A stretch of 5,935 nucleotides of DNA from Parvularcula sp. (lineage in GTDB: Bacteria > Pseudomonadota > Alphaproteobacteria > Caulobacterales > Parvularculaceae). The notes beneath the pieces were generated by a model that saw nothing but the letters and a program-made list of their open reading frames with translations, did no database searches and was not told the origin of the DNA. Where the stretch lies: contig DNZB01000187.1 in NCBI GenBank assembly GCA_003506635.1, positions 2,874 through 8,808 on the forward strand. Reading direction: 5' to 3'. The translations under genes were made by a program, and so were the position numbers. Positions 1-5,935 of the stretch are shown one piece after another; within the stretch, counting starts at the first letter, position 1; every line of letters begins with the position of its first letter.

Positions 1-498
1 TGCGATCCCGATATCGGCGTCATCCGCGCCGACCCGAGGAAGCTGAAGCAAATTCTGTTCAACCTTTTGTCGAACGCCTTCGCGTATACGGGCGCGGGCG
101 GATCGGTTTCCATCGGCGCTGACCGCGCGCCGGGGCTCTTTCGCCTCTGGGTCGCTGACTCGGGCCGCGGCGTTTCGACCGACGATCAAGCGCGGATTTT
201 CGAGCCGTTTGAATCGGCGGGGCCCTCCGCCGGCGCGGGGCTGGGCCTGTCGCTCGTGCAGCGCCTCGTCAGCCTTCACGGCGGCTGGGTCAGGATGGAA
301 TCAACGCCCGGCGCGGGAACGCGCGTCACCTGCTATCTTCCCGCTGATCCGCGCCGCGCCGAAGCGCCGGCCGAAACCGCCGGAAATGTCGTCATCGTCC
401 GCGGCGACAAGGCGAAATCGGACCCCGCGCCCGGCAAGTCCGGCGATTCCAAGCGCCGCCCCGCCCGCCGCGCGCCGCGCGCCGACGCGGCGGAATAG
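1..498 (+). CDS. Sensor histidine kinase, C-terminal ATP-binding part (5' end outside window)
   Basis: This is the C-terminal 165 residues of a two-component sensor kinase; the frame is open from base 1, so the real start lies upstream. Counting from the window edge, the HATPase_c boxes appear in order: the N-box around FNLLSNA (Asn21 and Asn25), the G1 box DSGRG (53-57), the F-box IFEPF (66-70) and the G2 box GAGLGLSLV (78-86). These bind ATP and Mg for autophosphorylation of a histidine in the dimerisation domain, which is not in view. The sensor domains and the partner regulator are also not visible, so the signal is unknown. After the fold ends near residue 115 there is a tail of about 50 residues rich in Ala, Pro, Arg and Lys, longer and more basic than most kinase ends. 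The next gene follows after 45 bases in the same frame, separated by stops at 496 and 532. The HATPase assignment is firm; a specific family such as PleC or DivJ cannot be given. Confidence 0.93.
   Translation, partial: CDPDIGVIRADPRKLKQILFNLLSNAFAYTGAGGSVSIGADRAPGLFRLWVADSGRGVSTDDQARIFEPFESAGPSAGAGLGLSLVQRLVSLHGGWVRMESTPGAGTRVTCYLPADPRRAEAPAETAGNVVIVRGDKAKSDPAPGKSGDSKRRPARRAPRADAAE
465..493 (+). repeat. 8-bp perfect inverted repeat at the kinase gene end
   Basis: CCGCCGCG (465-472) is exactly complementary to CGCGGCGG (486-493), leaving a 13-base loop just before the kinase stop codon. A short T-run (509-512) lies 15 bases further on, too far for a classical intrinsic terminator. In DNA this GC-rich, and within repetitive Arg/Ala/Pro codons, the repeat may be coincidental. 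It could instead weaken read-through or slow the ribosome at the end of the gene. Confidence 0.3.
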
Positions 499-543
499 CA
501 CCCGCCTCTTTTCCGCCGGTTTCCCGCGGTCTAGAGACGCCCG

Positions 544-1224
544 ATGCTGCTTGAAACCATTCTTGCGCTTCTGACGCCGGAGGCGCCGTTCCTTCCCGCC
601 TACCTCGAAAGCTCGATCGGCGCCGGCGCGCGGCATCAAGAATGCGTGCGCCTTGTCATTGAAGACATCGAGGAAGGCCGCGCCGGCGCGCAGCGCTGGG
701 CCTCGGAAGGCGGCGGCGCGCCGGCGCAGCATTGCCTGGCGATCGCCGATCTCGCCGCGGGTTTTCCAAAGCTTGGCGCAATACGCCTGCGCGATCTCGC
801 CGAGCGGCCAGATGCCGGCGATGAGACGGCGCGCGCGCGGATTCTCGCCGAAGCCGCCCTCGCCTTTCTCGACGCTGGCGAGACCAAGGAAGCCGAAGCG
901 GCGATCGATGCCGCGAAGCTGCGCGCGCCGGCGCTCGGCGAAATCGAATTCGTGGCGGCGAAAATCTACGCTGATGACAAACGCTGGCAGGCCGCCGCCG
1001 ACGCTGTGACCGCGGCGGAGGACAAAGGCGTCAGGGCGCCCGAAGGCTACGTCATCCGCGCCCGGGCGATGCGCGCGCTCGGCCGTGACGAGGACGCAGC
1101 GATTGACGTCGTCGCCGCGCTGACGATTGATCCCTTCAACATCGACGCGCTGACCTTGCGCGGCGAGCTGCAACAGGCTGGCGTCAGGATCGAAGCCTAT
1201 TACGGCGACGCCGACCCCAAGTGA
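544..1224 (+). CDS. Tetratricopeptide-repeat-like helical protein, unknown specific role
   Basis: The 226-residue protein is almost entirely helical by composition, with Ala-rich segments spaced like tetratricopeptide repeats. The clearest units are at about 96-128 (ALAFLDAGETKEAEAAIDAA), 131-160 and 165-200 (ARAMRALGRDEDAAIDVVAA, followed by DPFNIDAL). The N-terminal half carries Cys34, Trp52, a GGG at 56-58 and His63-Cys64, a spacing I associate from memory with a group of Rhizobiales TPR proteins. TPR proteins act as protein-binding scaffolds; no catalytic residues are seen. The first 20 residues are hydrophobic but lack a basic n-region, so a Sec signal is doubtful. The start is well constrained: an in-frame stop at 532-534 leaves ATG 544 as the first start codon, with only a weak AGAG in front. 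It lies 45 bases after the kinase and overlaps the cupin gene by 4 bases, suggesting one operon. The partner is unknown. Confidence 0.8.
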   Translation: MLLETILALLTPEAPFLPAYLESSIGAGARHQECVRLVIEDIEEGRAGAQRWASEGGGAPAQHCLAIADLAAGFPKLGAIRLRDLAERPDAGDETARARILAEAALAFLDAGETKEAEAAIDAAKLRAPALGEIEFVAAKIYADDKRWQAAADAVTAAEDKGVRAPEGYVIRARAMRALGRDEDAAIDVVAALTIDPFNIDALTLRGELQQAGVRIEAYYGDADPK

Positions 1225-1649
1225 CGGCGGCGGCGGACGACATCATCAAGCGCCTTGGGATGAGGCCGCATCCCGAAGGCGGCCATTTCGTTGAGACCTT
1301 TCGCGATGCGCCGGGCCCGGGCGGGCGGGCGCGCTCGACCGCCATTCTCTTCCTGCTTGCGAGGGGCGAGCGTTCCCATTGGCATCGCGTCGATGCGACC
1401 GAGATCTGGCACTATCATGCGGGCGATCCGCTGCGCCTGGAAATCGACGATGGGCGCCGCACCGTCGTCAGGCTCGGCCCTGACCTGCTCCGCGGCGAAT
1501 CTCCGCAAGGCATCGTACCGCAAGGCGCCTGGCAGTCGGCGGAAACGACGGGTGCATGGACGCTCGTCGGTTGCACCGTCGCACCGGGATTTGAATACCG
1601 GGGCTTTGAACTCGCTCCGCCCGGCTTTGACCCCGCGAAAGGCCGGTAG
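1221..1649 (+). CDS. Cupin family protein, DUF985 (Cupin_5) type
   Basis: This 142-residue protein is about the usual size for the DUF985 cupins, a family of small beta-barrel proteins related to yeast YML079w whose substrate is not established. Family hallmarks are visible in order: LGMRPHPEGGHFVETFR (12-28), STAILFLLARGE (39-50), SHWHRVDATEIWHYHAGDPL (52-71), VPQGAWQSAE (99-108), and LVGCTVAPGFEYRGFEL (115-131). His53, His55, Glu61, His64 and His66 line up as possible metal or ligand contacts, but metal binding is not proven for this family. The GTG start overlaps the TPR stop as GTGA and there is no clear Shine-Dalgarno, which fits translational coupling. The in-frame ATG at 1260 would remove the conserved IIKRLGM segment, so GTG 1221 is preferred. 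No signal peptide is seen, so it is probably cytoplasmic. A functional link to the upstream kinase is not evident. Confidence 0.9.
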   Translation: MTAAADDIIKRLGMRPHPEGGHFVETFRDAPGPGGRARSTAILFLLARGERSHWHRVDATEIWHYHAGDPLRLEIDDGRRTVVRLGPDLLRGESPQGIVPQGAWQSAETTGAWTLVGCTVAPGFEYRGFELAPPGFDPAKGR

Positions 1650-1656
1650 ACCGGCC
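1641..1656 (+). repeat. GC hairpin with the cupin stop codon in its loop
   Basis: GGCCGG (1641-1646) and CCGGCC (1651-1656) are perfect complements enclosing TAGA, and the TAG is the cupin stop. No T-run follows, so this is not a standard intrinsic terminator. It may be a weak terminator, an mRNA 3' stabiliser for the left operon, or chance in GC-rich DNA. Confidence 0.35.
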
Positions 1657-1680
1657 CGGCAAATCACGCCAGCCTGAGTA

Positions 1681-1695
1681 TTAGCCATCCGTTAA
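1681..1695 (+). promoter_or_regulatory. CtrA-like binding site TTAG-N7-TTAA
   Basis: The bases TTAG CCATCCG TTAA match the alphaproteobacterial CtrA consensus TTAA-N7-TTAA at seven of eight positions with exact 7-base spacing. The site stands in the 96-base gap between the cupin gene and the membrane protein gene, 50 bases before its ATG, where a response regulator could control transcription. AT-rich words like this are uncommon in such GC-rich DNA. No convincing -35/-10 pair was found next to it. CtrA binding is inferred from the motif alone. Confidence 0.45.
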
Positions 1696-1745
1696 CGCTG
1701 GATGTCGCCAGATGGCGGCGCCGCAATGAGGCCTCGCGCCGCATC

Positions 1746-2495
1746 ATGCCGAAACCGCCCGCCGCTGAAACGCTGACCGTTCACGACCTGCAGGCGATGG
1801 CGGCGGACGCGGCGAGCGCGGGGCCCGTTTCGCGCGCCAGGCGGTCGCGCGCCGCGAATCTGCATCTCATCGATCTCGTCTCGCGCTGGGGAGGCTCCGG
1901 CCTCGCCATTTTCGCCGCGGCCTCGATCTTCATCGCGGCGACGATCGCGCGGGGACAGCCGCTGCGCGCCGGCGTCTTCGCGGCGATGGTGTTCGCGGCG
2001 CTCTATCTTTGTCGGCGTTACCGAAAGGAATTCCGGCGCGGCGACAAGATCGCCTCTCGTCCGTTTCGCTGGCGGACCTATTACGCCTCAACCCTGTCGG
2101 TCGTCAGCACGGCTTTCGGCGCTGGAGCGTTTTTGTTGGCCGTTCCGGCGAAAGGCGTGGAGCGATTTGAGATTTTCGCGGCGCTGATCATTGGGACGCT
2201 CGCTGCAAGCGCCTTGCATGCAGCGCATCGCGCGACGGCCCTCGCTGCCGCTTTGCCGGCAAGTCTTTTTATCGCGGCGGCTGCGGTCCGCGCTGACGGC
2301 CTTTCGGCGTTCAGCATCGCGGTGATCGCTATCGTCGCCCTCGGCGCTGCTGGCGTCGTGATCGCATCGGAGCGAATCGGCGCCGCGGCTGACCGGCGCT
2401 ATCCGCGCACCGGTCTTGTGCGCCGCGAAATGGAACGCCCGGCGGAGGCGCCCGGCGACGCCGCGATGCTTCCGAAAGCCGCGGCGAAGGCCTGA
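1746..2495 (+). CDS. Hypothetical six-helix membrane protein without output domain
   Basis: I do not recognise this 249-residue protein at family level. A polar N-terminal region of about 50 residues, with a basic patch RARRSRAA at 30-37, precedes six hydrophobic spans at roughly 52-68, 74-90, 113-133, 142-160, 162-181 and 187-207. A basic loop between spans 2 and 3 (about 90-110: RRYRKEFRRGDK, then RPFRWR) suggests that loop is cytoplasmic by the positive-inside rule. The last 40 residues are soluble and Pro/Ala/Glu-rich. The layout resembles the membrane sensor part of some alphaproteobacterial histidine kinases or diguanylate cyclases, but no kinase, GGDEF or EAL segment follows. ATG 1746 has no good Shine-Dalgarno: GAGG at 1728-1731 is 14 bases away. 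ATG 1797 is an alternative start that keeps all six spans. A CtrA-like site lies upstream. No signal peptide is needed. Coding and membrane location are well supported; function is unknown. Confidence 0.75.
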   Translation: MPKPPAAETLTVHDLQAMAADAASAGPVSRARRSRAANLHLIDLVSRWGGSGLAIFAAASIFIAATIARGQPLRAGVFAAMVFAALYLCRRYRKEFRRGDKIASRPFRWRTYYASTLSVVSTAFGAGAFLLAVPAKGVERFEIFAALIIGTLAASALHAAHRATALAAALPASLFIAAAAVRADGLSAFSIAVIAIVALGAAGVVIASERIGAAADRRYPRTGLVRREMERPAEAPGDAAMLPKAAAKA

Positions 2496-2514
2496 ATCCG
2501 GCGCGTCATTCCGT

Positions 2515-2544
2515 TAGACACCCAAAGCCCGCTTACGCTATGAC
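2515..2544 (+). promoter_or_regulatory. Candidate sigma-70-type promoter for the glutamate dehydrogenase gene
   Basis: TAGACA (2515-2520) matches the -35 consensus TTGACA at five of six bases, and TATGAC (2539-2544) matches the -10 TATAAT at four of six, with an 18-base spacer. Alphaproteobacterial promoters often have a well-conserved -35 and a loose -10, as here. Transcription would begin near 2551, giving a leader of roughly 90 bases. A GANTC methylation site (GAATC, 2494-2498) lies just upstream, overlapping the stop codon of the previous gene. Confidence 0.4.
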
Positions 2545-2584
2545 CCGCGCAAAATCAGCCTGAGCGGATCAGTGAAGCACGCGG

Positions 2585-2634
2585 CCTCCCGCGCGCGCCG
2601 CTTCGAGGCGCCGGCAAGGCCGGAAAGCGGGAGG
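2585..2634 (+). promoter_or_regulatory. Leader stem that can pair with the gdh ribosome-binding site
   Basis: CCTCCCGC (2585-2592) is perfectly complementary to GCGGGAGG (2627-2634), and the second arm contains the whole Shine-Dalgarno core of the dehydrogenase gene. Two smaller hairpins fit between the arms: GCGCC (2595-2599) with GGCGC (2607-2611), and CCGGC (2611-2615) with GCCGG (2619-2623), sharing one base. The RNA could fold as a branched structure that hides the ribosome-binding site. I recognise no known riboswitch class. Regulation by ligand, protein or temperature is only a possibility, and chance pairing in GC-rich sequence is the alternative. Confidence 0.4.
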
Positions 2635-2635
2635 A
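2629..2635 (+). promoter_or_regulatory. Strong Shine-Dalgarno GGGAGGA for glutamate dehydrogenase
   Basis: GGGAGGA includes the full GGAGG core complementary to the 16S rRNA 3' end, with 5 bases between GGAGG and the ATG at 2640. It is by far the best ribosome-binding site in the window and settles the choice of start codon for the dehydrogenase. It is also one arm of the leader inverted repeat. Confidence 0.85.
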
Positions 2636-2639
2636 ATTC

Positions 2640-5600
2640 ATGGCGGAAGGCTTTCACTCAGCCGCGGACGCGAAGACCTTGAAGAGGGTCGTCGATCTTG
2701 CGCGCGCGCGCAAGGAATCGCCGAAGACGAAAGCCGGCGAGCTGGCGGCGCCCTTTGAAAGCTATATCGAACAGCTCGTGCGTTTCGCGACAGGCGAAGA
2801 CCGCCACTGGGACGAACCGGCGGGCTTGCTGACGCGCGCGCTCGAAGCGTTCAAGGCGAGCGAGAAACGCAGCGCCGGCAAGCCGCAGGTGTCGCTGCGT
2901 CTCGTCAAGGCCGCGGACTGGCGCGAGACGCGCCTTGTGCTCGACATCGCGACCGACGACATGCCCTTCATCGTCGACAGCGTGACGAGCGCGCTCGCCG
3001 AAAGCGGCAAGCAGGTTTCGTTTTTCGTCAACGCCGTCGTCACGGTCGCGCGCGACGCCAAGGGCCAGCGCCAGAACGACGGCGCCGGCGCGCTCGCCGA
3101 GTCGATGATCCACGCCGAAATGGACCCCCCGGTTGATGACGCCGAAATCGCGCGGCTGAAAGCGGAGATCGAAAGCGTTCTCGCCGATGTCGCGCTCGCG
3201 GTCCGCGATTTCCCGAAAATGACGGCGCGCATGCGCGCCGCGATAGATCAGTTGAAAGCCGCCAGGATCAAGGGCGGCGACGCTGAAATGCGTCAGGAAT
3301 CGATTGAATTTCTCGAACGGCTGCACCACTCGAAATTCACCTTTCTCGGCGCGCGCCGATACGCCTACGCCGCCAGAAGCGGCAAGGCGAAATTCACGCA
3401 TGACGAGAAGGCCGATCTTGGGATTCTCAAGGACAGCGCGCGGCGGATTCTCAAGACGACGTTCTCCGACGAAGGCGAATTGTCCGCGCCGGTCGCGGCG
3501 TTCATGGCCTCGCCCGACCCGATCATCATCACCAAGGCGAATTTCCGATCGACCGTCCATCGCCGCGTCCACCTCGATTATGTCGGCGTGAAACTCTACG
3601 ACGCGAACGGCAAGGTGACGGGCGAGGACCGCTTCGCCGGGCTTTTGACCTCCGATATCTATAACCGTCCGGCGTCGGATCTTCCGATCTTGAAACTGAA
3701 GGTCGAGCGCGCGGTCGCCGGCGCCGGCTTCCGGCCGGGCGGACACAACGCCAAGGCGCTCGTCCATATTCTCGAAACATTCCCGCGCGACGAGATGCTG
3801 CAAGCCGACGTTGAAACGCTGCGCGAGACGGCGCTCGGCATCCTGCGCCTTTACAAGCGTCCCCGCACCAAGCTGTTCTTGCGCCGCGACCGCTTCGACC
3901 GCTTCGTCTCCGCGCTCGTCTTTGTGCCGCGCGACCGGTTTTCATCGACTGTACGCGAGGAAATCGGCGCGACGATCGCCGGCGCCTATGACGGCCATGT
4001 CGCCGCCTTCAGCCCGCATTTCGGCGACGCCTCGCTCGTGCGCGTGCATTACATCATCGGCCTGAAGCCCGGCGCGCCCGAAGGCCCGTCGATCACCGAA
4101 TTGACGCGGCGCATCCGCCTCATCACCCGCAACTGGTCGGACGGGCTTCTCGACGCGCTGCGCGCCGCGCATGACGGCGCGACGCCGCAAGGCCTCTTCA
4201 AGCGCTACGAACACGCGTTCGACGCCGCCTATCGCGAACGTGTCGAGCCTGGCGAAGCGCTTGACGACATCGCGGTCATCGAAACCATGGGGGGCGCCGT
4301 GCAAACGCAGCGCGTCCTGCGCCGGCCCGGCGATCCTCAAAGCGCGATCATCATCAAACTCTATCGGCGCGGCGAGCCTTTGAAGCTGTCGATGGTCATT
4401 CCGCCGCTTGAGCATCTGGGCCTCAGCGTGGTGCAGGAAGCGACTTATGAAGTCGCGCCGGGCGACGGCGCGGCCGAATGCGTAATTCACGACTTCACCG
4501 CGGAAGAGCGAGAGGGCCGCGCGGTCGACGTCGGGGCGTCGAAAAAGCACATCGAGGAAGCGCTCGAGGCGATTTTCGGCGGACGCACCGAAGACGACGG
4601 ATTCAACGCGCTCGTCGTCAACGCCGGCCTCAGCTGGCGCGAGGCGTGGATGCTGCGCGCGGCGGCGAAATATATCCTGCAGGCGGGGGTTCCCTATTCG
4701 CAGAATTATATCGAGCAAACGCTGTCAAAGCACCCGGCGATCGCGCGCGCGCTCGTCGCCGCTTTTCACGCCCGCTTCAATCCGGCAGGCCCCGCCAAAA
4801 AGGAACCGCGCCTTAAAGAACTCGACGCCGCCGTCGCGCGCGTCAAAGAGCTGCTTGAAGCCGTTAAAAGCCTTGACGAAGATCGCATCCTGCGGCGCTT
4901 TCTCAATCTCATCCTCGCGATGGTGCGCACGAACTATTATCAGCGCACGGAGGATAACGGCTTCAAGCCTTACGTCTCCTTCAAGATCGTCAGCGCCGCG
5001 GTCGACGATCTGCCGGAGCCCCGGCCCTATCGCGAGATCTTCATGTCCGGACCGCGCGTCGACGGCGTGCATCTGCGCTTCGGGCCAGTCGCCCGCGGGG
5101 GCCTTCGCTGGTCGGACCGGCGCGAGGATTTCCGCACCGAGGTTTTAGGCCTCGTCAAGGCGCAGCGCGTCAAGAACGCGGTGATCGTGCCGACGGGATC
5201 AAAGGGCGGCTTTTATCCAAAGCAATTGCCGGCCGGCGACCGCAACGCGATCTTCGAGGAAGGCCGCGGCGCCTATATGCAGTTCATCCGCAGCCTTCTC
5301 GACATCACCGACAATCTTCAAGGCGGCAAGACCGTCGCCCCAAAGAACGTCTTCCGATGGGATGATGACGATCCCTATCTCGTCGTCGCCGCCGACAAGG
5401 GCACCGCGACCTTCTCCGACACCGCGAACGGCATTTCGGCGGAGTACGGATTCTGGCTCGGCGACGCTTTCGCCTCCGGCGGTTCGGCCGGTTACGACCA
5501 CAAGGTGATGGGCATCACCGCGCGCGGCGCGTGGGAAGCCGTGAAGCGCCATTTCCGCGAGATGGGCAAGGACATCCAGAAGGAGCCCTTTACGGTCGCA

Positions 5601-5935
5601 GGTATCGGCGACATGTCCGGCGACGTTTTCGGCAACGGCATGCTGCTGTCAGAGCAGATCAGGCTCGTCGCCGCGTTCGACCATCGCGACATCTTCATCG
5701 ATCCCGATCCGGATCCCGCGACCTCCTACGCCGAGCGCAAGCGGATGTTCGCGCTCGCGCGCTCGTCCTGGCAGGACTACGACAAGCAGCTCATCTCCAA
5801 AGGCGGCGGCGTCTTCTCCCGCTCGGCGAAGTCGATCCCGTTGAGCCGCGAGATGAAGGCGCTCCTCGGTCTCAGCGCCGACCAGGCGGCGCCGCAGGAG
5901 ATCATGAAGGCGATCTTGAAACTCGATGTCGAGCT
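2640..5935 (+). CDS. gdhZ: NAD-specific glutamate dehydrogenase, large 180-kDa class (3' end outside window)
   Basis: The enzyme oxidatively deaminates L-glutamate to 2-oxoglutarate and ammonium with NAD+, feeding amino-acid carbon into the TCA cycle. The frame is open for 1098 codons to the window edge; family members run to about 1600 residues, so roughly the last third is missing. N-terminal regulatory regions (ACT-like in this class) carry DDMPFIVDSV (106-115), FTFLGARRY (233-241) and FVPRDRF (428-434). AFHARFNP (708-715) and RTNYYQ (763-768) lead into the catalytic core. That core has RGGLRWSDRREDFRTEV (from 819), KAQRVKNAVIVPTGSKGG (840-857; Lys855 is the likely active-site lysine), NGISAEYGFWLGDAFASGG (930-948), and the nucleotide-binding stretch GIGDMSGDVFGNG (988-1000). 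No frameshift or stop was found. The protein is cytoplasmic. The same enzyme is called GdhB or GDH2 elsewhere; GdhZ is the Caulobacter and Brucella name, where it is tied to cell division. Its own promoter and leader suggest separate transcription. Confidence 0.97.
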   Translation, partial: MAEGFHSAADAKTLKRVVDLARARKESPKTKAGELAAPFESYIEQLVRFATGEDRHWDEPAGLLTRALEAFKASEKRSAGKPQVSLRLVKAADWRETRLVLDIATDDMPFIVDSVTSALAESGKQVSFFVNAVVTVARDAKGQRQNDGAGALAESMIHAEMDPPVDDAEIARLKAEIESVLADVALAVRDFPKMTARMRAAIDQLKAARIKGGDAEMRQESIEFLERLHHSKFTFLGARRYAYAARSGKAKFTHDEKADLGILKDSARRILKTTFSDEGELSAPVAAFMASPDPIIITKANFRSTVHRRVHLDYVGVKLYDANGKVTGEDRFAGLLTSDIYNRPASDLPILKLKVERAVAGAGFRPGGHNAKALVHILETFPRDEMLQADVETLRETALGILRLYKRPRTKLFLRRDRFDRFVSALVFVPRDRFSSTVREEIGATIAGAYDGHVAAFSPHFGDASLVRVHYIIGLKPGAPEGPSITELTRRIRLITRNWSDGLLDALRAAHDGATPQGLFKRYEHAFDAAYRERVEPGEALDDIAVIETMGGAVQTQRVLRRPGDPQSAIIIKLYRRGEPLKLSMVIPPLEHLGLSVVQEATYEVAPGDGAAECVIHDFTAEEREGRAVDVGASKKHIEEALEAIFGGRTEDDGFNALVVNAGLSWREAWMLRAAAKYILQAGVPYSQNYIEQTLSKHPAIARALVAAFHARFNPAGPAKKEPRLKELDAAVARVKELLEAVKSLDEDRILRRFLNLILAMVRTNYYQRTEDNGFKPYVSFKIVSAAVDDLPEPRPYREIFMSGPRVDGVHLRFGPVARGGLRWSDRREDFRTEVLGLVKAQRVKNAVIVPTGSKGGFYPKQLPAGDRNAIFEEGRGAYMQFIRSLLDITDNLQGGKTVAPKNVFRWDDDDPYLVVAADKGTATFSDTANGISAEYGFWLGDAFASGGSAGYDHKVMGITARGAWEAVKRHFREMGKDIQKEPFTVAGIGDMSGDVFGNGMLLSEQIRLVAAFDHRDIFIDPDPDPATSYAERKRMFALARSSWQDYDKQLISKGGGVFSRSAKSIPLSREMKALLGLSADQAAPQEIMKAILKLDVE

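Noticed and set aside
301..1173. 290-codon minus-strand open frame across the kinase-TPR junction
   Set aside because: It spans two genes and their spacer on the other strand, is Arg/Gly-rich and has no recognisable domain. The + strand genes explain the region.
1686..1719. Two small hairpins between the cupin and membrane protein genes (CATCC/GGATG and GTCGCC/GGCGGC)
   Set aside because: Stems are only 5-6 bp, one contains a wobble pair, they share base 1704, and no T-run follows. The first overlaps the CtrA-like site, which explains the bases better.
1726..1776. Possible 16-residue leader peptide (ATG 1726) overlapping the start of the membrane protein gene
   Set aside because: It has no Shine-Dalgarno, is Arg/Pro-rich and overlaps out of frame. 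There is no run of one amino acid to suggest attenuation.
2507..2519. CATTCCGTTAGAC near the gdh promoter, similar to the CtrA-like site at 1681
   Set aside because: Only one degenerate half-site is present; the bases 7 upstream do not resemble TTAA, and the TAGACA fits a -35 element better.
2658..3803. 381-codon open frame on the minus strand inside the glutamate dehydrogenase gene
   Set aside because: It lies wholly antisense to a well-conserved gene, and its protein is Arg/Gly/Ala-rich with no recognisable motif. Long antisense frames are expected in GC-rich coding DNA.
3942..4718. 258-codon open frame on the minus strand inside the glutamate dehydrogenase gene
   Set aside because: Same composition artefact opposite conserved dehydrogenase sequence; no family motif is visible.

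Overview
The window is GC-rich DNA with strong G/C third-position bias. All five genes lie on the + strand, and no mobile elements, tRNA or rRNA genes or CRISPR arrays are visible. The large NAD-specific glutamate dehydrogenase, the style of the histidine kinase and TPR proteins, and a CtrA-like TTAG-N7-TTAA site all fit an alphaproteobacterium, probably in the Rhizobiales/Hyphomicrobiales. The genus cannot be fixed from the sequence alone.

Left block (1-1649). The window opens inside a sensor histidine kinase, of which only the ATP-binding domain and a basic low-complexity tail are present. After 45 bases comes a tetratricopeptide-like protein. A DUF985-type cupin then starts on a GTG that overlaps the TPR stop by 4 bases. 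The three genes look like one transcription unit with translational coupling at the TPR-cupin junction. A GC hairpin with the cupin stop codon in its loop closes the block.

Middle (1650-2495). A 96-base gap carries a CtrA-like binding site. It is followed by a six-helix membrane protein with no recognisable catalytic or output domain.

Right block (2496-5935). A 144-base leader holds a plausible sigma-70-type promoter and a very strong Shine-Dalgarno sequence. That Shine-Dalgarno is one arm of a perfect 8-bp inverted repeat. The leader precedes an NAD-dependent glutamate dehydrogenase of the 180-kDa class. It reads open for 1098 codons and is cut by the window edge. The enzyme converts glutamate to 2-oxoglutarate and ammonium, linking nitrogen and carbon metabolism. 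In Caulobacter its orthologue GdhZ also couples metabolism to cell division.

The gene content is mostly ordinary chromosomal material. The most interesting signals are in the non-coding DNA: the leader structure that could hide the gdh ribosome-binding site, and the CtrA-like site upstream of the orphan membrane protein. No previously undescribed multi-gene system is evident.
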